NCBI GenBank assembly: GCA_014529385.2
Contig: CM043966.1
Location: forward strand, 87,884,087-87,948,086
Length of the DNA: 64,000 nt
Direction: 5' to 3'
Source of the DNA: Adiantum capillus-veneris
Lineage: Eukaryota > Streptophyta > Polypodiopsida > Polypodiales > Pteridaceae
Under the pieces are notes generated by a model, which worked only from the letters and a program-made list of their open reading frames with translations, had not been told where the DNA came from and ran no database searches. The translations under genes were made by a program, and so were the position numbers. The stretch's first letter is position 1. The number at the start of each line of letters is the position of its first letter. Shown one piece after another: positions 43,702 to 55,783 of this stretch.

Positions 43702-46700
43702 TCAAGGGGTCAAGGTAGGTTGCAAATCGAAGGCTTCCAGGTACAGTGATAACACAGTTGGTGACTCTGCAAGTTCACCTTCTTCCATCCACTTAGCATC
43801 CATTGGTGGATAGTTTCTGAACTTTACCAAGTAACGCCTAGCAACCTTGCCTTTCACTTTTCTTTCCTTATGTGCCAAAATCTGTTCCGGGACCAAGATC
43901 TCGTCAAGTTCCTCGACTTCCGGCTAATCTTCAGCTGGCATATCTTCTGGCACATCACCCACATAGGGTCTGAGAAGACTCACATGAAACGCATTGTGAA
44001 TCTTCCAACTGTCAGGCAATTTCAGTCTATATGCAGCATCACTGATTATGTCGCACACTTGAAAAGGCCCATATAACGCATGCTGAGCTTTGAAAACAGT
44101 CTTTCCTTGCCCTTCATCTTCTTTAACCTTGCCTTTTCAAAGCGTAAAAGCACCCAATCACCAAGTGAAAATACCACTTCACGACGGTGACGATCAACTG
44201 CTTTCTTTTGCTTTGCCTGAGTCTTTTCTAAGGCCACTTTGACCTTCTTGTACATTTCATCCATGTCCTGAACATACTTATCTGCTTCAAATATCTTGTC
44301 CTTCGTGTGCAGTATGGGAGGAACTTTCTTGCCACCTTCAACTATCTCAAAAGGTGCCTTGCCAGTTGATGAATGCACTGTATTATTGTATGCATACTCC
44401 ACCAATGGCAAATACTGCTCCCACTTTCCTTTATGCTCTGACACATAGCACTTCAGCAGATCTAGGACAGTAGAGTTTGCCTCTTCTGACTGCCCATCCG
44501 TTTGAGGATGAAACGACGAAGAGAATTTGAGTGTTGTGCCCATATTCTCTAACAAACCTCTCCAGAACAAACTTGTCATGCGTGGATCACGGTTGCTAAC
44601 AATTGATTGTGGCATGCCATGATACTGAAAATATTGCTCATAAACAAGCGTGCCATCTGATCTGGTTTTATCTTCTTCCTGACAGGAATAAAATGAGCCT
44701 GTTTGCTAAATCTGCAAATAATGGTCCAAATACCGTCGTTTCTTGTCTGCGTTCTCGGAAGATCAAAGATAAAATCCATAGCAATACTTTCCCATGGTTT
44801 ATTTGGAATAGGTAGGGGTTGCAATAACCCTGGTGCCTTTTGCCTGTCAAACTTGACCTTTTGGCATATTAGGCATTCTCGCACAAAGGCATCCACATCT
44901 CTTCTCAATGTAGGCCAGTAGAAGAATGTCTCAACTGCTTTAACTGTAGCATCGATACCACGATGCCCTGCATACGGTGGGACATGACTCTCTTCCATAA
45001 CTTTGCGTTGCAATGGCTTTGTGACACACGATCTGCCATGCATCATCATGAACCCATCTTTGAGAAGATAGTGTTCATGGCGTTGTCCATGCATTAGCTG
45101 CTCGAAGACCCTTGCAAAATCTTCATCATTTTCATACTGTTCCCTCATATCATCAAGTGCATGATGATAAGGAATCGACACAGCTGAAATTTGTGGCTTC
45201 CTTGACAAGGCATCAGCCACAACGTTCTTCTTGCCTTCCACATGCACAATCTGAAAATGGAACATGGACAAGATATTTGCCCATCGCATATGCTTCTCAG
45301 ATAACTTTGTCTGTGTCAAGAAGTATCGCAAGGTCTGATGGTCCGTTTGGACAACGAAATCTGCACCTAGCAGGTAGTGTTTCCAACTTAAGAGCGCATG
45401 AATCACAGCCAATAACTCTTTCTCATAGACCTGCATGGCATCTCTGGCCCTTGCAAAATTCTGCTCTCATAGGCTACTACCCTGCCATCTTGCATTAGCA
45501 CTGCACCAATGCTAGTACCGCAGGCATCACACTGGACCACAAATGACTTCCTAAGATCTGGCAACACAATGACTGGATCTGAAGTCATCTTTTCCTTTAA
45601 GAGATTAAAAGCTGAAATCTCTTTCTGTGTCCATCTAAAGGTGACTGCCTTCTTTTGAAGAGCATGTAAAGGTGAAGCAATCTCAGTGAAATTTCGGATA
45701 AACCTTCTGTAATAGGAGCATAGTCCCAAGAAACTTCGGACATCATGCACCGTCTTCAAATCTGGCCATGACTTGATTGCTTCAACTTTTGCAGGATCCA
45801 TTCTGACACCATCCTTTGAGACAATGTGTCCCAGAAAGTGGATCTCTTCCAGAAAAAATTCACTTTTCTTTGCATTGATGAGCAACCTATGACTGCGTAG
45901 CTCTTCGAACACAATGGCCAAGTGATGCCTATGCTCCTCTTCATTCTTTGAGTAGACTATCATGTCATCAAAGAATGTACCAACAAACTGTTGGTGTGGA
46001 CGGAAAATTCTGTCCATCATCCTACTGAACGTAGCAGGAGCATTTGTGAGACCAAAGGGCATCACTAAAAATTCGTAAAGGCCAAACGTTGTTCTAAAAG
46101 CAGTCTTGTGCACATCCTCTGATCTAATGCGGATCTGATGGTACCCACTCTTTAGATCTATCCTGCTAAACATAGCTGCTTCTAATTTGTCCAGAATATC
46201 ATCAATTCTAGGTATAGGGAACCTATTCTTGATGGTATTCTTGTTCAGTGCACGGTAGTCGATGCACATACGCCCTTAGCCATCCTTTTTCTGCACCAAC
46301 AACACTGGAGAACAGAATGGGGATGAATTGGGCTGAATCAGCCCCTTTTCTAACAGCTCCTGTACTTGCCCCATTATCTCTTTTTGCTGAGCCGCACTAA
46401 CCCTGTACGGAGGCTTATTTGGTGGGCTACTGCCTGGTACCAAATCTATCGCATGGTCCTCGGGTCTCTCTGGCGGTAATTGAGACGGTAATGAATCGAA
46501 TAAACAGTCACTATACTGTTGTAAAAACATTGACCTTTCTTTATCTAGCACAAATAAATTTGATTCATCACAATCTGACACTTCCCGTGCAATGCTTTTT
46601 CATTACAAAAGTAATAGCAGAAGCTGATACAGTGGGAATAGACTCCCCTTTAAGCTTTACATCCAGAATGTGAGTCTTTCCCCTGCTCTGTACAGTGACC

Positions 46701-48753
46701 TTTTTGTTGTAGGCATCCATGATTCCCTGTACACGAAACAACCAAGGAATACCTAACAACACATCACATCCGTCCAGTAGCATGATGTAAAATTCTTCAG
46801 CATCTACATAGGACTGGATATGTAGGCGCAACTTTCCAATGATGGGTGTCACAGCCTCTGTATGGCCAGGACATGCCAAAACCTGCCTCTGCTGTATACC
46901 CCATCTCTTCAGGTCTGATTCCCAACTTCGAAGCCAATTCTGGGGAAATGAAGTTGGCTTTGGCACCTAGATCAAAGAACATAAGCACTGTTTGATCCCT
47001 GACCTTTCCCCATGCTCTGCAAAGCTCACTTGCATCTGAATTTGGCTTGTCGCCCACCATATTTGGCACTAGACCAGCCATGGGCTTCAGCCATGGGCTT
47101 CTTTCCTTTCCTGTCCTCCTTGTCTTCAGAATCAGCTGGCCTTTTCTTTGTAGGACAATTGTAAGCAATGTGGCCAGGCTGCTCACAGATGAAGCATTTG
47201 TTCTCTGACCTCAGGACCTTCTTTTGCTCTTCCGACTTGCGAGGAAAACGTCTTTTCCATTTCTTCGCTGGTCCCTTTCTTGATTCAGCCGTAGCTTTGT
47301 CTTTCCCTGCGTTGGCTGGCTCCTGAGTCACTTTCGGAGCCTCCTTGGGAACATACTTCTTCGCTGAATTTTTCTTAGTTGATCCTTCCTTGACGCTAGT
47401 ATTGAATTGACAATCTTCTCCCTTGAGCAAACCATTGCCAGTGTTTGCTACCTCGATGAGCTGCGTCAAAGTAGTGACTTTGGTCTTCGTGCAGTATTTT
47501 CTCAATCCTTTGGGTAGGCCACAACAGTATTTTTCAATCTGTTCTGTCAATGGCACAAACCTATAGGAAGTTACTGGAAGTAGAGCTTTCCAAAACTTCT
47601 GATTGTAATCATCTAGATTCTTGCAAGTAGCAGCATTAAGCTGGTGCCATTCTGTCATGACATCTGCTTCAAAGTCATCAGATAACCATGCTGCTGCAAA
47701 AATCTGCTTGAAGTAAATCCATGTGGACGGAGCTTGCCCTTGAAGCAATAAAGTTGTCCACCATTGTCCCGCATTCCCTGTCAAGAAAGTGGTTGCCTTG
47801 TGGACCTTTGAAGCCTCTGTAAAGTTTCCCCCTGCATAGGCCTTGTCAAACTGCTGGAGGAATGAGAGAGCCTTCTTCCTGTCATCAAACCCTGTAAAGG
47901 TCGTGAATGTCACACCTTTGCCACCTTCTTTGTACGGAGTTGGCCTCTCCAGCGGCGTTAAATTGTCATATGGAAGTGACTGAAACATGGGAACACTCTT
48001 AGGGTTCATTTGTGTTCCCTGACCACAATTAAGTTGACTTGGAAATGCCATATTTGGCTGCTGATTTGTAATTCTAGCCATACCAAAATTTGCCTGTGGC
48101 ATCCCAAATTGGCCCCGAGTGCTCTGAAACCCTGGTAGCATGCCCGTGACACCATACATGGGGTTAGGCATCATCGTTTGAGCACCCCCAAACACTGTTC
48201 CAGGCGTGTAAAACTGATTTCCAGGTGCATGACCAGCCATGCTCTGGAATACCGATCCACCTCCAAAATAGCCAGGGTGTACTGAAGGTGGTGGGAAGAC
48301 TTGTTGCATAGCCTGTAGGTTGCTTCCGTGCCCATTAGAACCAGCTATAGGCTGCTGAAAAGTGGTTGGCTGAACTGGTACAGCTTGAAAGACTGGCATC
48401 TCAGCCACCTGTTCTTGCACCTTAGGCACAGGTTGTGGAGACTGCATGTTCTCCGTCAAGCGTACAGGTGTTTCCATTGACTCTGCAGTATGAATCACCT
48501 GTGCTCGAGCCTTAACAGGCTTTTGAATGTGATCCAGTGACCCAACTTGCTGAGACGGAACAGGAGGTTGCAGAAAGGCTAAAAACCTCGGGTTCTGCAT
48601 TACTTGTGTGAACATAGCCACAACAGTAGCCAACTGGGTCCTGAATATATCATCATCCGTTTGTGGTGGTCTTGAAGACTCACCCACTTCATGTGTCTGT
48701 TGACCCTGTGAAGAGGAAACCTCTTCAGTCACATCATCTGGTATGTCAGCCAT
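43702..48753 (-). pseudogene. gag-pol: Chromovirus D gag-pol pseudogene
   Basis: Minus strand, start MADIPDDV at 48753. Gag core (FLQQFDKAYAGGNFTEASK) and zinc knuckle CFICEQPGHIAYNC (about 47190) are in one frame. A short direct duplication (CATGGGCTTCAGC, near 47081-47102) then shifts the frame before the protease (FFDLGAKANF). More frameshifts occur near 46880 and 46590, and a stop at 46276 replaces the tryptophan codon before RMCIDYRALNKN. Reverse transcriptase with FFDDMIVYSK follows at about 45960, then RNase H after a shift near 45440, integrase (SNRDPRMTS, HPQTDGQSEEANST), shifts near 44600 and 44060, and a chromodomain (RRYLVKFRNYPPMDAKWMEE) ending at 43702. Domain content and order equal those of element C. 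Confidence 0.93.
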
Positions 48754-48843
48754 AATTGCAATTCCCTGTGTCTGATCTATGATCCCATGTGTCTTCAAGC
48801 CTAACCTGACCAAGGCTCACTTCTATGGGAAAAAGTGATTTAA

Positions 48844-48860
48844 TCCCGGCGATGGAACCA
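48844..48860 (-). other. Primer-binding site of chromovirus D, tRNA-Glu-like
   Basis: On the element strand TGGTTCCATCGCCGGGA follows the 5' LTR. It differs by one base from the C element site. Confidence 0.65.
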
Positions 48861-50336
48861 TGAAACCGGCCTGTACTTTCAAAAAGGGCGGTAGACTTTA
48901 GACTTAAACCTTATTTGCTTTCACCCATTTAATTTGTCGCCCACTTTACCTGTACTTTCAAGACACAACAAAGGGGAGAGGGATACAGGCTACTAGATTG
49001 CACCTGTATGAATAGACCGACACCAGATTGGCCCCTAACTTAGGCACCCCTTTCGGTATTTCTTTATTGTTTAAAAGAGGGAATAAACGCTGTGGTTCCC
49101 TACAAGCTGCCCCGCACAAACCTGGCTGAATTTCAACTGTTCCGGCCCGATTTCGGTAGCATAACTGTACTAGGACCCTTCACAGTTAGTATTCCCACGC
49201 ATTGACTGACTTTCCTGACGCATACGGGCACTTTGCAAAACCTGGCGAGAATCTGCAGCACGCTGAATTCTCTGTTTTCAGCCCTGAAAATGCACCAGAT
49301 CACTTGTACAGCAGTCCCCTCGCGTCCCCGAACCTCCTAGGGGTATTAGGGACCGTTTAGGGCCAAAACCCTAAACCTGCAAAAATACACAGCAGGCTGT
49401 AATTTACTGTTTCGGGCTCCGTTTCGCGTGCCGGTTGCATCCGTAGCAAGTCCTCGAGCTCCCGCACCTGTAGGGCTACTTGGCCTTTGAATCGGACGAG
49501 ATTTCGGGCGTGAAACCTCTCCGAATCACCTGTAGCTGCGGGGGATTAGCCGCTAGCTAATCCAGTACCTGTGCAAGAGGCTCTTGCCTCGGCAATCGCG
49601 CATGAACCCACACAACTGTACATTGGTCAATTGAAAAGCCCACTAGAGGGGCATAACATACTGCCATAGGGGAGAGAGAGGGCAGTGCGTAGCGTGCAGG
49701 GCATCACTCTTGGCACCGCACTGTACATAGGAGGGAAAGGAAGCACTCCATAGCTCTTAACCTGTGACAAAATCTGAAAATGGGCCTCTCCCAGCTTAAA
49801 ATTCAGCGCCACTTCTTCCTTGAGGAGGCAAGTGCACCAGAATGTGCCACTTGGCACATTTACAAGCATTTTCCCGTTTCGGGGTTGCCGCCTAAAAATC
49901 TCCCAACCGGTTGCCTAGTTGACTTCACGGCAGAGTAAGAAAATGTTCCCTTTGTCATTCCGGAGGTAATGACGCAAACACATTTTCAGGTCCCAAAATA
50001 GCAGTTTCCTAAATTTTAGGAGATGCTGCCATTGTATCTTTCTAGGTCATTTGACCCCCTTTGTACACTGCAGCCACACCCAAAACTGAAATGTAGCCTC
50101 TGTAGCGAAGGATTCCACTTTGGCTAGTCAATGATCCCACTTTGGCTAACCATAGTCCTTGTCCAACCTTAGTGCTCTCTTGCCCTCAGGCCTGGACTCC
50201 CTCTGGACAGTTCCACACTAGCTATGCAATGCAGGGCAGTTAGATTTCCTGAGGGGTGTTTCCAAAAAGTGAAAGTAAATAAATAATAAGAAAGAAATCA
50301 ACAAAAAGGATAGATAGTAGTCACACGCTGGTGACA
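48861..50336 (-). repeat. 5' LTR of chromovirus D
   Basis: 1476-bp partner of 41653-43128. It ends at 50336, next to target duplication GTGCG. Confidence 0.94.
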
Positions 50337-50350
50337 GTGCGCGTGTGTGG

Positions 50351-50402
<52 letters not shown>

Positions 50403-50495
50403 ACAAACACAAGATATGGTAAAGAGGAGGCGATCAGCCCCGCATGACTACCATGAGCAGAAGACCCAATACACAATAACCAGATGATGGAAGTC
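50337..50495. repeat. (GA)n microsatellite and short unassigned flank
   Basis: About 48 bp of GA dinucleotides at 50354-50401, then about 94 bp of unassigned sequence before a C-type LTR fragment. Confidence 0.8.
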
Positions 50496-50662
50496 TGTCA
50501 CAAGAATGTGGCAACTGTTAACTATGTCACAAGGACGTGGCAACTGCTAACCTTAGTTGTTGATTTCTTTTCAATGTTCTTTGTTTTATTTTTTGCCTCT
50601 TTTTGAAGTTGCAAAATGTCGGACATTATATGGCCAATGTGAACGGTAGTTTCACCCACAGA
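50496..50662 (+). repeat. 5' fragment of a C-family LTR fused to a B LTR
   Basis: Starts TGTCACAAGAATGTGGC and follows the first part of the C LTR (compare 59173-59345) up to TTTCACCCACAGACG. It then passes directly into an inverted B LTR at GGACGGGCACCACATGCC. Both LTR types contain GACGGG at this place, so the fusion may have occurred through that shared word. Confidence 0.8.
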
Positions 50663-51247
50663 CGAGGACGGGCACCACATGCCAATAGAAAAGAATAGAC
50701 TGAACAGACTTTTAGCACTTCAATAACAACTGAACTGAAAGAGAGACGACATGCGACACAAAGTGGCGGAATTCCACCCCAGAGAGAATTGGCACCAAAC
50801 CTTGGCGTCCCATTCGGTATTTCTTTGTATTGCATCAACACAGTACAAGCCGGTACTCCAGACTCTGCACCTTCTCAAGGAAGCATGCCACAGAGTGAGT
50901 CCATGGCCTCATATTTAAAGGCCCTAGGTTCCAAAAGCAGTTTACAGTGAAAAGCCTTCAAACTCAAAAGCATCTGGTCCAAAAGCAATGCCCAAAAAGC
51001 TGCCATCATAAATCACGGAAATCCGTACAACTGCCACGTCATCAGCCATTGCAAAATGCGAAAATCCGTACAGCCTGCCATGTCAATAGCCAGCGTATTT
51101 TTTGGAAATCTGCCACGTCCTTAGCAGCTACGCAATTTTCAAAAATATGTTGCTGCTTCTTCTTTTACTTTTGCTTCTTCTAGGGTTTAGGTCCCTCGGC
51201 TGGTAGCTCTGTTCTTCAGTAGGTCGACACGTCAGCAGTTTGTTACA
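50663..51247 (-). repeat. 3' LTR of family B2 (minus strand)
   Basis: Inverted B LTR, lacking its last ~11 bases at the fusion with the C fragment and ending at TGTTACA (51247), where the purine tract of the element abuts. The shared LTR core is visible inverted near 50785-50830. It lacks the (CT)n tract. Confidence 0.85.
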
Positions 51248-52712
51248 TCTCCCCTTCTTGAAAGAGAGTAATCGTCCGCGATTACAGCATATCTGCAAAA
51301 CAACTCAAGTTAGCTTAATTTTTTTTTTCTGAGGGTCATCCCGAGGGACATTCAGTTTGCTCTTTTTGTTAAGTTAGCTTCTCCTTTCGTCCATATCGGA
51401 ACTCTTGATATTCCGGCGTAGTAAAATTAGCCATCACACCCAGACCGTACTGATCTTCCACGGGTGTCTTGATACACTAAAATTACATACACAGGTAATC
51501 TTATATTAGGAATATTCAGTGGTTGGCACATCACAATGCAACAAAAATGCTCACATATGCATGTTACAAGACACAACAAACAGCGCCGCTGAGCACTCGA
51601 GACAAACGGTCTGCGGTATGAAGCTATTTAACAACTACCTCGTCACTCCCCCCGCAAATAACCTAAAAAGGTCCGGGCCATGAGCTCAGAGGACTGTACA
51701 ACCAAACGCTCCCCAGAGTGCAGTTTGCGTCGCTTGGAGGTTTAAGCATACAACAGAACGCTCCCCAGGCATTGACCTGCGTTGTTCTAAGGTTTTCAAA
51801 CATACTCCCCTGGCATCAGCCTGCGTTGTTCCGAAGTTCAAACAATATCAAAACAATATTTCTCACTTCTCCACCCGGGAGTAAAATCACCAATCAATGA
51901 AACCAATATTAAAACTAGAGTCAAACATTTCAAATCGGCGCCAAAACAAGTTCAAAACAGATACCGTCCATTTCAAACAGGATCACCAAACAAGTTCTTA
52001 AACAGATTTCAAACTTAAAAAGCAATCTCGACATCGATCGAGCTCGAAAAGTCGACTGACTTTTCATCCTGAAACCTGCACCAAAAATTAGGGTTAGGTT
52101 CATTCCATAAGGTCGTAGCCGAGCACAGCATGGTCCATCAGCTCTTGGACAAACAGTGTTTTCGTTGATGGTGATGGTAGTCCCAAGATAGCAATCGCAC
52201 TGGATCTCCAAGGTTATTTGCTCGTGAAGAGACATGTACTGAGAGATGTCGAGAAATTTCAAGTTATAATCTGCTAGGGTTTCCATGGCAAGCATTTGAG
52301 GATACCCCACTCTTCAGAAGTTGCACTTTGAAGGAAGATGTCAGAAACCATATAACTTCGAGCAAAATTTTTCTTGAAAGCTTGCCAAGTCCTTGGAAGT
52401 GTGCGTCTTGGTAGCTATGATCATCAACATCTGCATGGCACTGCCTCTGAGAAAAAAAAGTAGCTCGAAACAAATCTTGGATCCTTCTCTTGCAATTGAT
52501 CTTTATGGCTTATGCCCTGTAAGACATGAGCGGTGAAGACGGGAGCGTGCCCGATGCGCGATGGTGTAAGGGTGGGAGTGGCTAATAAGTCCAGGGTCAG
52601 AGCACGAAGCTAAAATTTCCAATGAACTTTGCAAGTGCGATCTTGCTCTGTCTGCTCTTTGGTGGGACCGGTATGCTTTCAAAAATGCACACGCCTGAAG
52701 CTCTGATACCAC
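51248..52712 (-). mobile_element. Family B2 internal region (minus strand), gag remnant and tail
   Basis: On the minus strand: a primer-binding site (TGGTATCAGAGC, 52700-52711), leader, a short gag remnant (about 52480-52080 with YNLKFLDISQYMSLHEQ matching the B gag text after ETMDEYNQRFLD), then the family tail with TTTGAAC words and the GGCCCGGACC block near 51670, and a purine tract at 51248-51260. Most of gag and the protease are deleted. It provides the uninterrupted sequence around the C insertion site of the outer B copy. Confidence 0.8.
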
Positions 52713-52825
52713 TGTCACAAGACGGGCACCACGTGTCAATAGAAAAGAACAGACTGAACAGACTTTTAGCACTTCAATAACAACTGAATTGAAAGAGAGA
52801 GACGACACGCGACACAGAGTGGCAG
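52713..52825 (-). repeat. 5' LTR fragment of family B2
   Basis: Inverted end of a B LTR (TGTCACAAGACGGGCACC onward) next to the primer-binding site. It is truncated at the word GTGGCAGA, where sequence passes to a short forward B-like piece and then to a C LTR. Confidence 0.8.
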
Positions 52826-53079
52826 ATTTTTGAAAAATACATTGGTTGTTGACGTACAATGTGGTGCAAGAAGTCATTTCCTGCACACCTCACTGCTCTC
52901 TCTCTTCCCTACGTGCAATAATATGATGCCCCACAAGAGGGCTCTTCATTTGACTCATGTACAGCTATGTAATAACATGTGTTTTTGCTGAGGCAAGAGC
53001 CTCTCTGAGCAGGAATAGGAGTAGCTAACTGTTGCTCCAAAAGCAGGCACCAGTGAGGGTGATAACCTCACCGTACAGG

Positions 53080-53432
53080 CATTGTGACATAAAAATGCGT
53101 TTCGGCCCTCTGAAACCCTGAAACGGCCGAAACGTTTCGGCAAAGCGGGCGAAACGAGTTGACTTTTTTTTTTTGGTCCCCCTTTTGACCAGTTGACCTT
53201 AAACCACCCTTTTTAAAGGTTGCTTCACAAAATCGATATCTTGTTTACTCGTGACTCAAGTCTTACATCCAGATTTTAGTATTTCACATGTTTTGACAAG
53301 TAATTTTATATGTATATTCAATATATAATTATAGGTACATACATGTAAAACGAAACTTTCTTTGAGCCCCGAAACGAAACGTTTCAGAAACCTCGAAACG
53401 CATGAAACCCCGAAACGTTTCATGCCACACTG
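53080..53432. mobile_element. hAT-like MITE rich in GAAACG words
   Basis: 353 bp, flanked by CGTACAGG (53072-53079) and CGTATAGG (53433-53440), an 8-bp target duplication with one change. The left end CATTGTGACATAAAAATGCG and the right end, inverted CAGTGTGGCATGAAACG, form imperfect terminal repeats. Clusters of GAAACG or CGTTTC lie near both ends. Non-coding. Confidence 0.82.
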
Positions 53433-53659
53433 CGTATAGGTGGGATTTCCGTGCTGGTTATGCGTTGTATTTTGATTGTTTTTCAACCATACAGACGCCA
53501 GGACCATTGGGAACAATGCCCCACTGCTAGAGGGTAGTTCAGGGATTGTTTAGGGTTGAAATCAGGGCAAAAACCAGTAAATACAGCATGCTGAATTTAC
53601 TGTTTTTGGGCATAAATCAGAGGGTTTATGCCAATAGAAGTGAGTTCCAGCAGGGGAAT

Positions 53660-54303
53660 TGTAACGAACTGTTGACGTATCGACCTACTGAAGAACGGAG
53701 CTACCGGCTGAGGGGCCTAAACCCTAAGAAGAACAAGCAACAGAAGAAGTGTCACAAAGTGATGACGTGGTTATCCGAGAGCAGAAAACCTTAACCCTAA
53801 TTTCTGCCAGAAACCCTAATTGCTGAAACCCTAATTCTGGAAACCCTAACCCTAAAACTGCAGGAACCCTAACCCTAACCCTAAGGGCAGCAAGCTGATT
53901 TCCGAAATTTGCGCTGGCTGATGACGTGGCAAGCTGTACGGATTTCCGTGATTTACGTTGGCAGCTTTTTGGCTTTGCTTTTGGACCAGAAGCTTTTAAG
54001 TTTGAAGGCTTTTATTGTAAACTGCTTTTTAGGCCAAGGGCCTTTAAATATGAGGTTAGGGCTCATTCTCTGGCATGCTTCTTGGAGAAGGTGCAGAGTC
54101 TAGAGTACCGGCTTGTACTTTGATGATGCAATATAAAGAAATACCGAAAGGGGCGCCAAGGTTTGGGGCCAATACTCTCTGGGGTGGAATTCCGCCACTC
54201 CGTGTCGCGTGTTGTCTCTCTCTTTCAGTTCAATTGTTATTGAAGTGCTAAAAGTCTGTTCAGTCTGTTCTTTTCTATTGGCACGTGGTGCCCGCCTTGT
54301 GAA
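53660..54303 (+). mobile_element. Solo LTR of family B inside the C2 LTR
   Basis: 644 bp from TGTAACGAACTG to CTTGTGAA, flanked by perfect GGAAT (53655-53659 and 54304-54308). Removing it restores the C LTR reading GGGGAATTGGTTTCGGGC. It contains a telomere-like CCCTAA stretch and the shared LTR core at about 54130. Confidence 0.92.
53794..53884 (+). repeat. Telomere-like CCCTAA-rich stretch
   Basis: Repeated AACCCTAA words, including three consecutive CCCTAA units near 53865-53884. Other B LTRs have only one or two such words at this place, so the array probably grew by slippage within this copy. Confidence 0.8.
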
Positions 54304-54559
54304 GGAATTGGTTTCGGGCAAGTTTTGGGGCTGTTATGCTGCCGAAGTTTTGCCAAAGCAAATGGTATCTAGTTGGATACAGGTAAAGAATTCCTAGGAC
54401 CCTTCTTTGTAATCTACCCTCTTAAAGAATAAAGAAATACCGAAAGGGGCGCCAATTCGGGGCCTATTGGTTGTCGACGTCTGCTCAGAGCATTCTAACC
54501 TCCGAGCCGTGTACGAGCTTTAAGTGTTAATTCCCGTCGCAGGTTCCCTTTGCAAAGTA

Positions 54560-54593
<34 letters not shown>

Positions 54594-54751
54594 CTAAAGT
54601 TAAGTAAAGAATTCGGGTGAAAGCCTACGTCTATCGCCTTATGGGCCGGTTTCAAGGTTCCATTGCCGGGACATCAATCACTTTTTCCTCAAGAAGTGAG
54701 CCTCGGTTGATTTGGGTAAAGACATAGAGTAGAGGAACGTGGAATTACACT

Positions 54752-55783
54752 ATGGCTGACAAAGGGAAGGGCATTATGGAAGAGGGCTTCTCTTCGAAGG
54801 ACAGACATGAAATTCCTATGGTGTGCGAGATTGGCGAGAGCTCACGGCCACGACAGTCTGTACCTCCTGTTGATGGGAATGTCCCTCTAGCACAGGGCTT
54901 TATGACTGGGCAACTCAAGGATGATGCGTTCAGGACTCAGTTAGTTGCCGCGGTGAATCTGTTCTCGAAACTGGTGCAGAACTCAAGGTTTATGGAGTTC
55001 TTGCAAGTGCCACCAGTGCCACAACAAAATAGGCAACCTACACTGCGAATAGAACTTGTTGAGGCTCAAATCCAAGTACTTATGCGTCTCAATAGGATAG
55101 GGAACACTCGCATGTTGCGGAGTCAAGGGCTCCAAAACAGGTTCCTCCCGTCCTTGAATAGGTGGTTAGGACGCCTATTCCACAGGTTATGCCAGTTCAG
55201 CCTGCCACCTTTTAGAGCCCGCATGCTGTCTTAAATGGACAGGGAACTTGTTACCAGGCAATGCATCCAGTTTTTCCACCACCCACGGTACATCTTGGGT
55301 ATTTTGGGGGTGGATCTGTGTTCCAAAGTATGGCTGGTTATGCGCTTGGAAGTGAGCCGTACATGCCAAGAACAATGTTTGGGGCTATGTAAGGCATGAT
55401 GCCAAACCCCATGTATGGTAACATCGGCATGCAACAAGGTTTTCAGAGCAACCAGGGCCAATTTGGGGTGCCACAGGCTCATTTTGTCATGGCTGGTTTT
55501 TTTGGACAGTAGCCAGATATGGCATTTGTGACGCAAAATGTTAATGGCCAAGATGTGCCGATGATGCCTACTACAATGCCCATGTTGCAGACTATTTCTT
55601 ATGACAATTTGTGGGCATTGGAAAAACTGAAAGCTTACAAAGAAGGTGGTGCAACTGTAAAGTTCAGCACTTTTAGTGGCTTCGAGGATAAAGCAAAGGC
55701 TCTCACTTTCCTCGAGCAGTTTGATAAAGCGTATGCAGGAGGGAATTTTACAGAGGCCTCTAAGGTCAGGAAAGCTGCCATAG
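54752..55783 (+). pseudogene. gag: C2 gag pseudogene, truncated
   Basis: Starts MADKGKGIMEE at 54752, shared with the C and C3 copies. A frameshift lies near 55080 and stops at several places (for example TAG near 55217 and 55510). The later part reads FVTQNVNGQDVPMMPTTMPM and FSTFSGFEDKAKALTFLEQF, then breaks at VRKAA directly into LTR sequence at 55784. Nothing of pol remains, so a deletion joined gag to the 3' LTR. Confidence 0.88.

Larger units (their letters stand above)
41653..50336 (-). mobile_element. Full-length Ty3/gypsy chromovirus 'D'
   Basis: Minus-strand element with two 1476-bp LTRs (5' LTR 48861-50336, 3' LTR 41653-43128). It is flanked by a perfect target-site duplication GTGCG (41648-41652 and 50337-50341). 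LTRs differ at about 35 positions by hand count (about 2.4 percent), so it is older than element C. The coding region carries several frameshifts. The insertion interrupts LINE-derived sequence. Confidence 0.96.
52853..54654 (+). repeat. 5'-truncated C2 LTR with two nested insertions
   Basis: C-family LTR, missing its first part, ending GGGCCGGTTTCA at 54654. It is interrupted by a hAT MITE (53080-53432) and a solo B LTR (53660-54303), both with matching target duplications. The shared core AATAAAGAAATACCG lies at about 54427. A (CT)n tract lies at about 54559-54585. Confidence 0.85.
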
